This document shows, one piece after another, positions 56,944 through 64,000 of a DNA stretch of 64,000 nucleotides; the stretch's first letter is position 1; each line of letters opens with the position of its first letter. Under the pieces are notes generated by a model, which worked only from the letters and a program-made list of their open reading frames with translations, searched no databases and was not told where the DNA came from. Location of the stretch: the NCBI RefSeq assembly GCF_004000215.1, contig NZ_RBVY01000001.1, positions 1 to 64,000 of the forward strand, in the 5' to 3' direction. Made by a program: the position numbers and the translations under genes. Source of the DNA: Nitratireductor alexandrii (GTDB taxonomy: Bacteria > Pseudomonadota > Alphaproteobacteria > Rhizobiales > Rhizobiaceae).

Positions 56944-58113
56944 TTTCAGTACAGAACTCTGAACGCCGAACGCCGCCGTTTCTACGCTTGAAGCGGCGAC
57001 CAGCGTTCGCAGCAGTTCCGACTTTGATCCCATGATGCGAACCTCGCCGTCAGCAACCTCGACACGCTGCGCCAAGGCGCGCAGATGGTCGCGGCGGTAG
57101 CCGCCATCGTCGAGCCGTATCCGTTCACGAGCCTTGCGGGCGAACCCCTTGAGCATGTCGGGGCTGACGCCCTGATTGCCTGAACTGTCGAGCGCGAGCT
57201 GTGTGCGCTCGGCGTCGGCGGCGGCCTGATCCCGCAATGCCTTGAGGCTCGTCATGCGCTCTTTCGCCATGGCATCGTCCTTGTCCACCATACCAGCTTC
57301 GATAGCGTCAAAGAGACGGCCAAGCCGCTGGTCGGCTTCCGTGATTCGCCGGTTCAGCTCGGCAAGATGCTCGCGGCGGCGCTCGGCGCGCTCCTGCCGC
57401 CGGTCGATGACGCTGGCGAGGACGGTTTCCAGCCGCTTGGGCCGGAGCAGACGATCCCCGATATAATCGGCGACCATATGGTCCAGCTTGTCCATCGGGA
57501 TCGTGCGACCCTTGCAGCCAGTCTTGCCCTGCCGGGCTTTGGTCGAACAGGTATAATAGCGGTATGTCGCGCCCGCGCTGCCTCGGCCGGTGCGGAGCGT
57601 CATCGCGCCCCCGCATTTGGTGCAGAAGCAAATGCCGGTCAGCAGCGTCGGGCCGCTGGAAACACGTGCGGGCGTCACCAAAGGATCGCGTGACTTCAAA
57701 CGCGCTTGTACGGCATCGAATATCTCGCGCTCGATCAGGGGCCGCACCGCCATGATGGCGACCTCGCTCTCCGGCTTCTTTTCTCGGTCTTTGTGCGAGC
57801 GGGTATTGAACCTGTGCTCGCCGACATAGGTGGTGCGGGTCAGGATAGCGTGGATTTGCGCCAGTCCCCAACGCCCGCCGTCACGGGTGAAGAAACGGCG
57901 CTCGTTGAGATAGGTGGCGATGGCCTTGACGCCCATCGCGCCGCATGTGCCGTCACCTTCGAGGTATAGCCGATAGATCAGCCGCACGGTGTCGGCGTGC
58001 AGCGGGTCGATTTCCAGCTTCTTCTTGATCTTCGATCCGCGCTGTTCGGCTGCGACGATACGGTAGCCAATAGGCGGTCGCGCGCCGTTCCAGAAGCCTT
58101 GTCGGGCATCCAG
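56914..58113 (-). pseudogene. Large serine recombinase, C-terminal remnant (catalytic domain lost)
   Basis: About 399 codons remain. The visible part starts inside the Recombinase domain (DARQGFWNGARPPIGYRI) and continues through RRFFTRDGGRWGLAQIHAIL. A recombinase zinc ribbon follows (CFCTKCGGAM, later YYTCS and GKTGCKG), then a long coiled coil (about residues 240-330). The N-terminal resolvase domain with the catalytic Ser is missing. The frame stops exactly where the IS begins at 58113. The C-terminus ends WRARKDSNL inside tRNA-Arg. It probably integrated the neighbouring island and can no longer do so. Confidence 0.88.
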
Positions 58114-58176
58114 TGGACCTGTCACGGGATTTTGCCGCTCCTTTGATCACATAACGTGTCACAAAGGAGAATATGA

Positions 58177-58497
58177 ATGGCACTTCGACGAACGGACGAA
58201 TTCCGCGCAGAAGCGGTGCGCTTGGCGCTAACGAGCGATTTGCCGCGTTAGCAGGTGGCGGCTGATCTTGGAATCGGCTTCTCGACGCTGAGCCGGTGGA
58301 TTCAGCAGGACCGGCGCAACCCTGAGAAACCGTCTGCGCAGTCGGATCTTGAACACGGGATTGCCGAGCTGCGGCGTGAGAACCGTCTGCTCCGGGAGGA
58401 GAGGGATGTGCTAAATTGAAGCCGGATCAGAAAAGACCCCAGTGGGGCGTTTTCCCGGCGGAACGCCACCCAGTTCTTCGCGGAGCGAAGCAAATGA
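58177..58497 (+). pseudogene. IS3-family orfA (helix-turn-helix subunit), broken
   Basis: The ATG follows AAAGGAGA. The N-terminus (LRRTDEFRAEAVRLALTS, then QVAADLGIGFSTLSRWIQQ after the stop) is a transposase HTH, followed by a leucine-zipper-like ENRLLREERDVL. An in-frame TAG at 58249-58251 and a TGA at 58417-58419 interrupt it. A segment of about 17 codons after DVL has no counterpart in related OrfA proteins, before the normal ending ATQFFAERSK. Confidence 0.85.
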
Positions 58498-59353
58498 GAT
58501 TTGCCTTCATCACAAAGAACCGGAACATGCTGCCCATCAGCCGTCTGTGCCAGATGATGGACATCAGTCCGCGAGGGTATCGGGCATTCTGCAACCGCCC
58601 CATCAGTGCCAGTCAGCGCAAGGACATGGTCGTGCTGACCCATATCCGGGATCAGTTCGAGCAGTCACTGGGTAGCTATGGTCGCCCACGCATGACCGAA
58701 GAACTAAAGGAGCTGGGGCTCGATGTCGGCCACCGGCGTGTCGGTCGCCTTATGAGAGAAAATGGCATAAAGGTCAGGCGAAACAAGAAGTTCAAGGCGA
58801 CCACCGACAGCAACCACAGCTTCAACATCGCGCCAATCTTCTGAACCGGGACTTCTCGGCGGATGGGCCAAACTGTAAATGGGCTGGCGACATCAGCCAT
58901 GTCTGGACCCAGGAGGGCTGGCTCTACCTGGCGGTCATCCTCGACCTGCATTCCCGGCGGGTCATTGGGTGGGCCGTAAGCAACCGCATCAAACGTGATC
59001 TGGCGATCCGGGCGCTGAATATGGCCATTGCGTTGCGACGACCAGCAAGGGGTTGCATCCATCATACGGATCGCGGCAGCCAATACTGCTCTCACGACTA
59101 CCAGAAGATTCTGCGCCATAACGGCTTCGAGGTGTCGATGAGCGGCACTGGGAACTGCTATGACAACGCAGCGGTGGAGACCTTCTTCAAAACGATCAAG
59201 GCAGAACTGCTGTGGCAGCGATCTTGGCCAACCCGCCGTTCCGCCGAGCTGGCCATCTTCGAATACGTCAACGGCTTCTACAATCCACGCCGCAGACACT
59301 CAGCACTGGGTTGGAAAAGCCCCTGGTCTTCGAACAAAAGGCCGCATAAATGA
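58494..59353 (+). pseudogene. IS3-family orfB (DDE transposase), frameshifted
   Basis: It starts by ATGA overlap with the orfA end (MRFAFITKNRNMLPISRLCQ). A one-base deletion near 58833-58836 shifts the frame and gives an early TGA at 58842. The downstream frame resumes with LNRDFSADGP and carries all three DDE positions: WAGDISHVW, IHHTDRGSQY and NAAVETFFKTIKAEL. A second one-base loss near 59325 changes the tail. The catalytic residues survive, but no full-length protein can be made. Confidence 0.88.
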
Positions 59354-59387
59354 GCAACCAGAGCGCCATCAATCCGTGACAGGTCCA

Positions 59388-59574
59388 GACAGACCCTACC
59401 GGAAAGCGCCGATGACCACCGCCCTACCAGCTACACCACGTCCCGGGACGTCACCTCGATGAATGGAAGTCGACTGGTAGCTCTTTGAGCGTCACCTTGC
59501 CCGCACCGATCTCAGCGAGGATCAAGACCAAAATTGTCTCATTGGTTATGAACTCGGACGAGCGGGCTACGTTC
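59388..59574. other. Short junction region between IS and catabolic cluster
   Basis: 187 bases with no convincing gene. On the minus strand, bases 59413-59447 resemble the 5' half of a tRNA (GTGTAGCTGGTAGGGCG, like a D arm missing about five bases). No 3' half follows, so it is not called as a tRNA. Confidence 0.4.
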
Positions 59575-60303
59575 TCAAATGTCGACAGCTTCAGTACTTT
59601 CGTGTGCTGAGGACAGCCAGCCGCTTTCGAAATCAAGCGTCGCGCGGGTGAACGCTTCGACATTGTCTATGAGCCGGTCCAGCCCTGTTCCGGCCGCGAC
59701 CGGATCGCCCACGGAGATGGCTTTGGCGATCTCGGCATGCAGGCGGATCGTCTCGGAGAGATTGTCGTAATGCCGGTAATAGGCGAACCAGAACCTCCGG
59801 GAGAGCCCTTGGCTCAGCCGCATGGAGGCGGCGGCAAACTCGTTGCGGCTGACTTCGATGATCATTTCGTTGAACTGCCGGTCGAGATCCAGAAACGTCT
59901 CGCCGTCCTCCGCGATGGAGGCCCGCAACATCTCGCTGGTCAAATTGGCGAAGCGGCGCTTCTCGACGTCGCTGGCCCGGCGCGCGGCCGATTCCACCAC
60001 GAAGCGCTCCGCGACCCGACGGAACTCGAGCAGGCGAAGCTGCCGCATCACGTCGATCTCCGCGATCACCACGCCCCGCTTGGGCATGATAACGACAAGC
60101 CCTTCGCGACTTAACTCGCGAAGGGCCTCGCGTACGGGCGTACGGCCCATCGACAGATCCCGAGAAAGCGTGTTTTCCGACACGACCTCTCCGGGGAGAA
60201 GCTGGAGCGACACGATGCGCCGCTCCAGTTCCGCGTAGGCCTTCGCCATCTGGGTGCTGTTGGGTTCGTCCTTCACGCTCCGATTCCTCTCATGGTCATT
60301 CAT
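59575..60303 (-). CDS. GntR-family regulator, FadR/FCD subfamily
   Basis: 242 residues. A winged helix-turn-helix (about 20-85, ENTLSRDLSMGRTPVREALRELSREG) is followed by an all-helical FCD ligand domain (about 95-225). The domain carries Asp/His candidates for metal binding, including DLDRQFNEMI and LHAEIAKAI. Such regulators often bind hydroxy-acid effectors. Its start overlaps the end of the dehydratase gene by eight bases, so it is cotranscribed with the genes it probably controls. Confidence 0.92.
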   Translation of the reverse strand: MNDHERNRSVKDEPNSTQMAKAYAELERRIVSLQLLPGEVVSENTLSRDLSMGRTPVREALRELSREGLVVIMPKRGVVIAEIDVMRQLRLLEFRRVAERFVVESAARRASDVEKRRFANLTSEMLRASIAEDGETFLDLDRQFNEMIIEVSRNEFAAASMRLSQGLSRRFWFAYYRHYDNLSETIRLHAEIAKAISVGDPVAAGTGLDRLIDNVEAFTRATLDFESGWLSSAHESTEAVDI

Positions 60304-61963
60304 CTACGCGAAGAATTGCGCCTTTCGACAGAGGCTGCACGAGTTTCTGGTACATGGCCAGCCAGCCGCGTTCGCTGGTGCGCGGACGCTGCGGCAGGGC
60401 GTCGATCCTAGCGGCAAGCTCGTCGTTTGAAATCTCGAGCGTGATCGTTCGCGCCTCGAGGTCGATGGCAATCATGTCCGCGTCCTCGACCGCGGCCAAC
60501 GGCCCGCGCTCGGCGGCTTCAGGCATGATCTGGCCGATCGTGATGCCGCTGTTCAGGCCGGAAAGCTCGCCGTCGGTGACAACGGCAACATCGGCGCCAA
60601 GACCGGCCCCCACCAGCGCCGCCATGAAAGACGCCGCAAAGACCGTGCCAGGACCGCCCTTCGGGCCGAGCATTCTCAGGATGACGACCTTGCCGGCGCC
60701 GACCTGCCCGCTTTCGATGGCATCGATGGCATCGGCCTCGTTCTCGAAGACGATGGCCTGGCCGCGGAAGCGACGGACGGAGGGTGGAACGGCGGAGAGC
60801 TTGACCACCGATCCGTCGGGGGCGAGATTGCCGCGCACGATGACCAAGCCGGGCTCTTTGCGAAAGGGCGCGTCGAGCGGGCGGATGATCTGGGGATCGG
60901 GGGCAGGGCGGGCCGCGAGGTTTTCGGTCAGGGTCGCGCCGCTGACGGTTCGAACGCTGCCGTCAAGCGTCGGCAGCAACATGGCCATCGCCCCGGAGAC
61001 GCCGCCGGCCGCCGCGAACTGCTCGATACGGTCGGGGCCGTTGGGCCTGATCTGGGTGATCTGCGGCAGCTCGACCGCGGCTGCGAACTCGGCAAGGATA
61101 TCGACGTCGCATTCGGCCTCGGCTGCGGTCGCCGTCAGGTGCCGAACCACGTTGACCGAACAGCCGATCGACGTGGCCACCCGCACGGCGTTGCGGAAGG
61201 CCGCCGGCGTCAGGATGCTGCGGGGGCGGATATCCTGTTCGACCAAGGCGACGATCCGGGCGCCGGATTTGCGGGCATAGGTGTCCAGCTCCGCCGAGCC
61301 GGCCCGAATCGGGGCGTTGCCGGGCAGGGCCATGCCAAGCGCCTCGGCCATGCAGTGCATGCTGTTGGCGGTGGCGAGGCCCGCGCACACGCCGGGACCG
61401 TTAATGGCGCTGCGCGTCATTTCCTTGAGTTCGCACAGCGTCATCTTCTTTGCCTTCACGGCGCCGACGGCCTTGTAGACTTCCTCGATGTCGTTCTCGC
61501 GTCCGCCGCAGTTGGACCCGAGCTGGAAGCCGCAGGGCAGGATGATCGCGGGCACGTTCAGGCGTCCGGCGGCCATGAGGTGGGCAGGCGTGGTCTTGTC
61601 GCAGGAGGACAGCAATATCATGCCGTCCAGTTCCGCGCCCTCAACCTGGACTTCGATATCGTTGACCAGAAGGTCGCGACTGGGCATCAGGTAACGGCCC
61701 TGCTTGCCGGCGGAGGTCACGAAATCGGACGGCGCGACGGTCCGGATCTCGAAGGGCAGCCCGCCGGCGTCGCGGATCGCCTTTTTGACCGTCTCGGCCA
61801 CGGCGTCGAGATGCTGGAAGCAAACCGACAGGCCGGACGAGCTGTTGACAACGGCGATCTTGGGTTTGTCGAAATCCGCCTCATCGATACCCATGGCGAT
61901 CCATTGCGCCCGCCGGACGGCCCAGCGTGTGGTTCCGGGCGTGAAATTGCTGCGAAAGCTCAT
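60296..61963 (-). CDS. IlvD/Edd-family dehydratase (sugar-acid or dihydroxy-acid dehydratase)
   Basis: 555 residues. Fe-S dehydratase family. The three cluster cysteines are recognisable: Cys48 (SVCFQH), Cys121 (SCDKTTP, with the Lys that is carbamylated in relatives) and Cys193 (GVCAGLATANSM). The C-terminal part ends VAVVTDGELSGLNSGITIGQ and DMIAIDLEARTITLEI. Sequence features do not decide between branched-chain IlvD and sugar-acid dehydratases. The context of GntR, FAD oxidoreductase and TRAP uptake favours catabolism of a sugar or hydroxy acid, by inference. Confidence 0.9.
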   Translation of the reverse strand: MSFRSNFTPGTTRWAVRRAQWIAMGIDEADFDKPKIAVVNSSSGLSVCFQHLDAVAETVKKAIRDAGGLPFEIRTVAPSDFVTSAGKQGRYLMPSRDLLVNDIEVQVEGAELDGMILLSSCDKTTPAHLMAAGRLNVPAIILPCGFQLGSNCGGRENDIEEVYKAVGAVKAKKMTLCELKEMTRSAINGPGVCAGLATANSMHCMAEALGMALPGNAPIRAGSAELDTYARKSGARIVALVEQDIRPRSILTPAAFRNAVRVATSIGCSVNVVRHLTATAAEAECDVDILAEFAAAVELPQITQIRPNGPDRIEQFAAAGGVSGAMAMLLPTLDGSVRTVSGATLTENLAARPAPDPQIIRPLDAPFRKEPGLVIVRGNLAPDGSVVKLSAVPPSVRRFRGQAIVFENEADAIDAIESGQVGAGKVVILRMLGPKGGPGTVFAASFMAALVGAGLGADVAVVTDGELSGLNSGITIGQIMPEAAERGPLAAVEDADMIAIDLEARTITLEISNDELAARIDALPQRPRTSERGWLAMYQKLVQPLSKGAILRVDE

Positions 61964-61972
61964 TGAAATCTC

Positions 61973-63307
61973 CTAGTTGCCGAGGCCGGCGCCATCCTGG
62001 TTCAGCAGGAGGCGCACATCGCGTCCGTCGATGGCGTGAACGGAAACCCGGTCCCGCGCTGCGATGGTTGCGGCATGGCCGATGGCGTGCCCATAAGAAA
62101 AACATTGCGCTGTGACGCGGGCCGAGGCGACGGCTTCGTGTTCGGCGGAGAGACAGCGCCCCGCGGTCAGAAGACCCTCCGACGCCGGGGGAACGAAACA
62201 GCCGAACGGGATCTCGTACCAATCCTCCAGCAGCCATTCCACGCGGGGCTTGTCGCCGCTGTGAAGCTCGATCGGCCAGGGTGAGCGGGCGATCCCGTCG
62301 GCGAACTTGGCGCCGGTCACCACGTCGGCATTCGTCAGCGTCGCTCGTCCGCGCACCTGTCGGGTCTGGCGAACGCCGACCTGCACGCCGGTATCGTTGA
62401 CCACGGTGTTCTCACAACCCGCAAGTGTGTCGCGGAAGAAGCGCGCATATTCGCGAACCTGCCGGCGTCCCTGCAGCTCGGCCTCGGAAAAATCCCGCCA
62501 CAGCGTTGCGTTGAGTTCCCGGCCGTCCTCGCCGACGATGCGGGTACAGTTGCACATCAGCTCCGACGGACGCGTGGTCGGAAAAATCCAGATCTTGCGA
62601 CGGGGCAGGGAATAGCCGTTGCCGTCGGCCTTCGCGATCAGTTCGCTGACCTCGACCGGCATGATGCTGTCGCTGCCGTAGGTGTGCTGGAACTTGTCGA
62701 GGTCCGCATTCAGCATGCGGAAGACCATGGTTGGGTTCTGTACCGTGTGGCCGTCGCCCATATAGGTCTCCAGGCCGGCCATGGCCGAGAGCGCGCCGTC
62801 GCCGGTGGCGTCGACACATGTTTTCGCCCGGATTTCGAGCCTGCCCGTTACGGTGGAGAGGAGGGCGCCTTCGAGCACCTGTCCTTCGCAGAGCGCGGCC
62901 AGAATCTCGGCGTGGTAGATGACGCGGACTCCGGCGTCGGACAGCAGCGTGTCGGCCGCTTCGCGCCAGATCAGCGGGTCGTGCACGCGTGTCCAGGTCT
63001 TGCCATACCGTATCGGATCGGTCAGCCCGCCCCGCTTCTCCATTTCGGCGATGAAGTCGTCGACGAAGCCGAAGACGACCTTCTGCGGCGCGCGCTCCAT
63101 CCGGTCCGTGGCCTCGTAGAGCCCGCATATGGTTCCCGACAGGCCGGCCACGGCGCCGCCTCCGCAGAAGCCGTAGCGTTCGACCAGGACCACCGACGCA
63201 CCCGAACGCGCGGCGGTCACCGCGGCGGCGACGCCGGCCGCGCCTCCTCCGGCCACCAAGATGTCCGCGTCGATTCTCTCGACCGGTCTGCGATCCGTTT
63301 CGACCAT
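61973..63307 (-). CDS. FAD-dependent oxidoreductase (FAD_oxidored family)
   Basis: 444 residues. The N-terminal dinucleotide fold is ILVAGGGAAGVAAAVTAARSG, followed by VLVERYGFCGGGAVAGLSGT, the hallmark of this family. A middle motif CVDATGDGALSAMAGL contacts FAD. The C-terminal part is IPFGCFVPPASEGLLTAGRC. Members are poorly characterised and often sit in catabolic clusters. It is the first gene of the leftward three-gene operon, nine bases before the dehydratase. Confidence 0.88.
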   Translation of the reverse strand: MVETDRRPVERIDADILVAGGGAAGVAAAVTAARSGASVVLVERYGFCGGGAVAGLSGTICGLYEATDRMERAPQKVVFGFVDDFIAEMEKRGGLTDPIRYGKTWTRVHDPLIWREAADTLLSDAGVRVIYHAEILAALCEGQVLEGALLSTVTGRLEIRAKTCVDATGDGALSAMAGLETYMGDGHTVQNPTMVFRMLNADLDKFQHTYGSDSIMPVEVSELIAKADGNGYSLPRRKIWIFPTTRPSELMCNCTRIVGEDGRELNATLWRDFSEAELQGRRQVREYARFFRDTLAGCENTVVNDTGVQVGVRQTRQVRGRATLTNADVVTGAKFADGIARSPWPIELHSGDKPRVEWLLEDWYEIPFGCFVPPASEGLLTAGRCLSAEHEAVASARVTAQCFSYGHAIGHAATIAARDRVSVHAIDGRDVRLLLNQDGAGLGN

Positions 63308-63536
63308 TGATACGATCTCCTCTTTGGATTTCTCAGTCCGACATTCGCTCTGATATGTTAGATGATTTTTTGCTAAATAAATGTTTTTAAACGAAAATAT
63401 GTTATCAAATAGGAAATATTGACAACTGACATATTACTAATATTCTACGGCTCGCCATCTCGTCAATGGTCGATTGGGCGCGCTGGAGCGTTCGGACGCC
63501 GACGACGCGGCGTTAATGATATCTTTGGAGGAACCG
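63308..63536. promoter_or_regulatory. AT-rich divergent control region with repeated ATATGTTA motifs
   Basis: This is the most AT-rich stretch of the window. ATATGTTA occurs at 63353-63360 and 63397-63404, and a related inverted form (TGACATATTA) at 63428-63437. A candidate promoter for the rightward TRAP gene is TTGACA (63419-63424), 16 bases, TATTCT (63441-63446). The repeats are plausible sites for the island's GntR regulator. Confidence 0.5.
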
Positions 63537-64000
63537 ATGAAACGCAGATCACTTTTGGGCGCGGCCCTGACCGCTCCGGCGCTCTCCATGGCCACCGCAG
63601 CGTCGCCGGTTCTGGCGCAGGACAAGATTACCCTTCGCATGGCGACCAGCTGGAGCGGCGGGTATACGATGGAGCTGATGGCGAATGCCTATGCAGAGGA
63701 AGTCGCCCGCCTGACCGACGGCCGGATCACGATCGAAACCTATCCCGGGGGTACGCTGGGCTCGGCCCTGGAAGTGTCGGATCTCGTCCGCAACGGCGTG
63801 GCCGACATGGGGCATACGTGGATGGGCTACGACTGGGGCGAGGATCGCACGACGATCCTGTTCGGAGGCTTTGCCGGGTCCTTCGACAGCGAGCGGATGC
63901 TTCACTGGCTCTATGTCGGTGGCGGGCGCGAGCTTTGGCAGGAGTTCCGGGCCGACAAATTCGACCTCGTCTCGATGCCGCTGGGCATCCGCACGCCGGA
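63537..64000 (+). CDS. TRAP transporter solute-binding protein DctP family (3' end outside window)
   Basis: 154 residues visible. A signal peptide (MKRRSLLGAALTAPALSMAT, cleavage near Ala-Gln about residue 28) is followed by the DctP N-terminal lobe: LRMATSWSGGYTMELMANAY, EEVARLTDGRITIETYPGGT and LGSALEVSDLVRNGVADMGH. The GGAGGAA ribosome site is excellent. The rest, and presumably the DctQM permease genes, lie past the window. It binds a carboxylate-type solute in the periplasm and is divergent from the oxidoreductase operon. Confidence 0.93.
   Translation, partial: MKRRSLLGAALTAPALSMATAASPVLAQDKITLRMATSWSGGYTMELMANAYAEEVARLTDGRITIETYPGGTLGSALEVSDLVRNGVADMGHTWMGYDWGEDRTTILFGGFAGSFDSERMLHWLYVGGGRELWQEFRADKFDLVSMPLGIRTP

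Larger units (their letters stand above)
58114..59387 (+). mobile_element. Degenerate IS3-family insertion sequence, 1274 bp
   Basis: The ends are exact 14-base inverted repeats: TGGACCTGTCACGG at 58114-58127 and its complement at 59374-59387, beginning TG and ending CA as in IS3. Inside are orfA and orfB in the usual order, both damaged. No target-site duplication is seen (CAG on the left, GAC on the right), and only one side matches recombinase sequence. A deletion next to the IS is therefore likely. Confidence 0.9.

Noticed and set aside
56342-56944. Minus-strand frame beginning MARPKGFEPLTP
   Set aside because: It starts inside antisense tRNA-Arg. This leader is a known artefact of translating across tRNA genes, and the rest is non-conserved.

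Overview
This window is high-GC chromosomal DNA from an alphaproteobacterium, most likely Hyphomicrobiales (Rhizobiales). The family level cannot be settled from the sequence alone. The call rests on several gene neighbourhoods of that order: cpaF-tadB-tadC with a TadD-like lipoprotein, cytochrome c - kdsB - pheA - nudC, ffs - dnaX - ybaB, def - fmt - truA - dapE, dapD - DUF805, argB, and rpmH - rnpA - yidC. It also rests on a DnaX that lacks most zinc-module cysteines.

Layout. 1-5.0 kb: tight-adherence (Tad) pilus ATPase and inner-membrane platform genes, a small secreted protein and a TPR lipoprotein. 5.1-7.9 kb: leucyl aminopeptidase, MarR regulator, NlpC/P60 hydrolase. 8.0-16.7 kb: a leftward operon for a YejABEF-type peptide ABC importer with two tandem substrate-binding proteins, ending in a GhrA-like reductase. 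16.8-21 kb: membrane cytochrome c, kdsB, pheA, nudC, HIT protein. 21-28.7 kb: SRP RNA, dnaX, ybaB, a flavin monooxygenase, an arylamine N-acetyltransferase, lytic transglycosylase, recR, rmuC. 28.8-33.4 kb: def-fmt-GNAT-truA facing dapE and a membrane protein. 33.5-45.1 kb: mixed housekeeping and signalling genes, including a possible heme-binding class III adenylate/guanylate cyclase, a diguanylate cyclase, dapD, argB and engB. 45.1-51.4 kb: msrB, a fasciclin protein, a GST, a SigK/RskA-like pair, and the yidC-rnpA-rpmH operon with a good sigma-70 promoter. 51.6-56.4 kb: DUF547, TVP38-like and disulfide-oxidoreductase-like proteins, then an orphan histidine kinase whose 3' end is followed by a decayed tandem copy.

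From 56.87 kb the character changes. A tRNA-Arg(ACG) gene carries the remnant of a large serine recombinase reading into its 3' half. That remnant is cut exactly at the end of a degenerate IS3-family element (58114-59387). Beyond the IS lies a catabolic cluster: GntR regulator, IlvD/Edd-family dehydratase, FAD oxidoreductase and a divergent TRAP solute-binding protein that runs off the window. I read this as the left end of a tRNA-targeted genomic island, now immobilised, carrying uptake and breakdown of an unidentified hydroxy- or sugar acid.

No CRISPR array, phage structural gene or obvious defence system was seen. The observations most worth following are the island and its catabolic cluster, the CxxCH-containing cyclase, the duplicated kinase tail, and the SigK-RskA-fasciclin neighbourhood.
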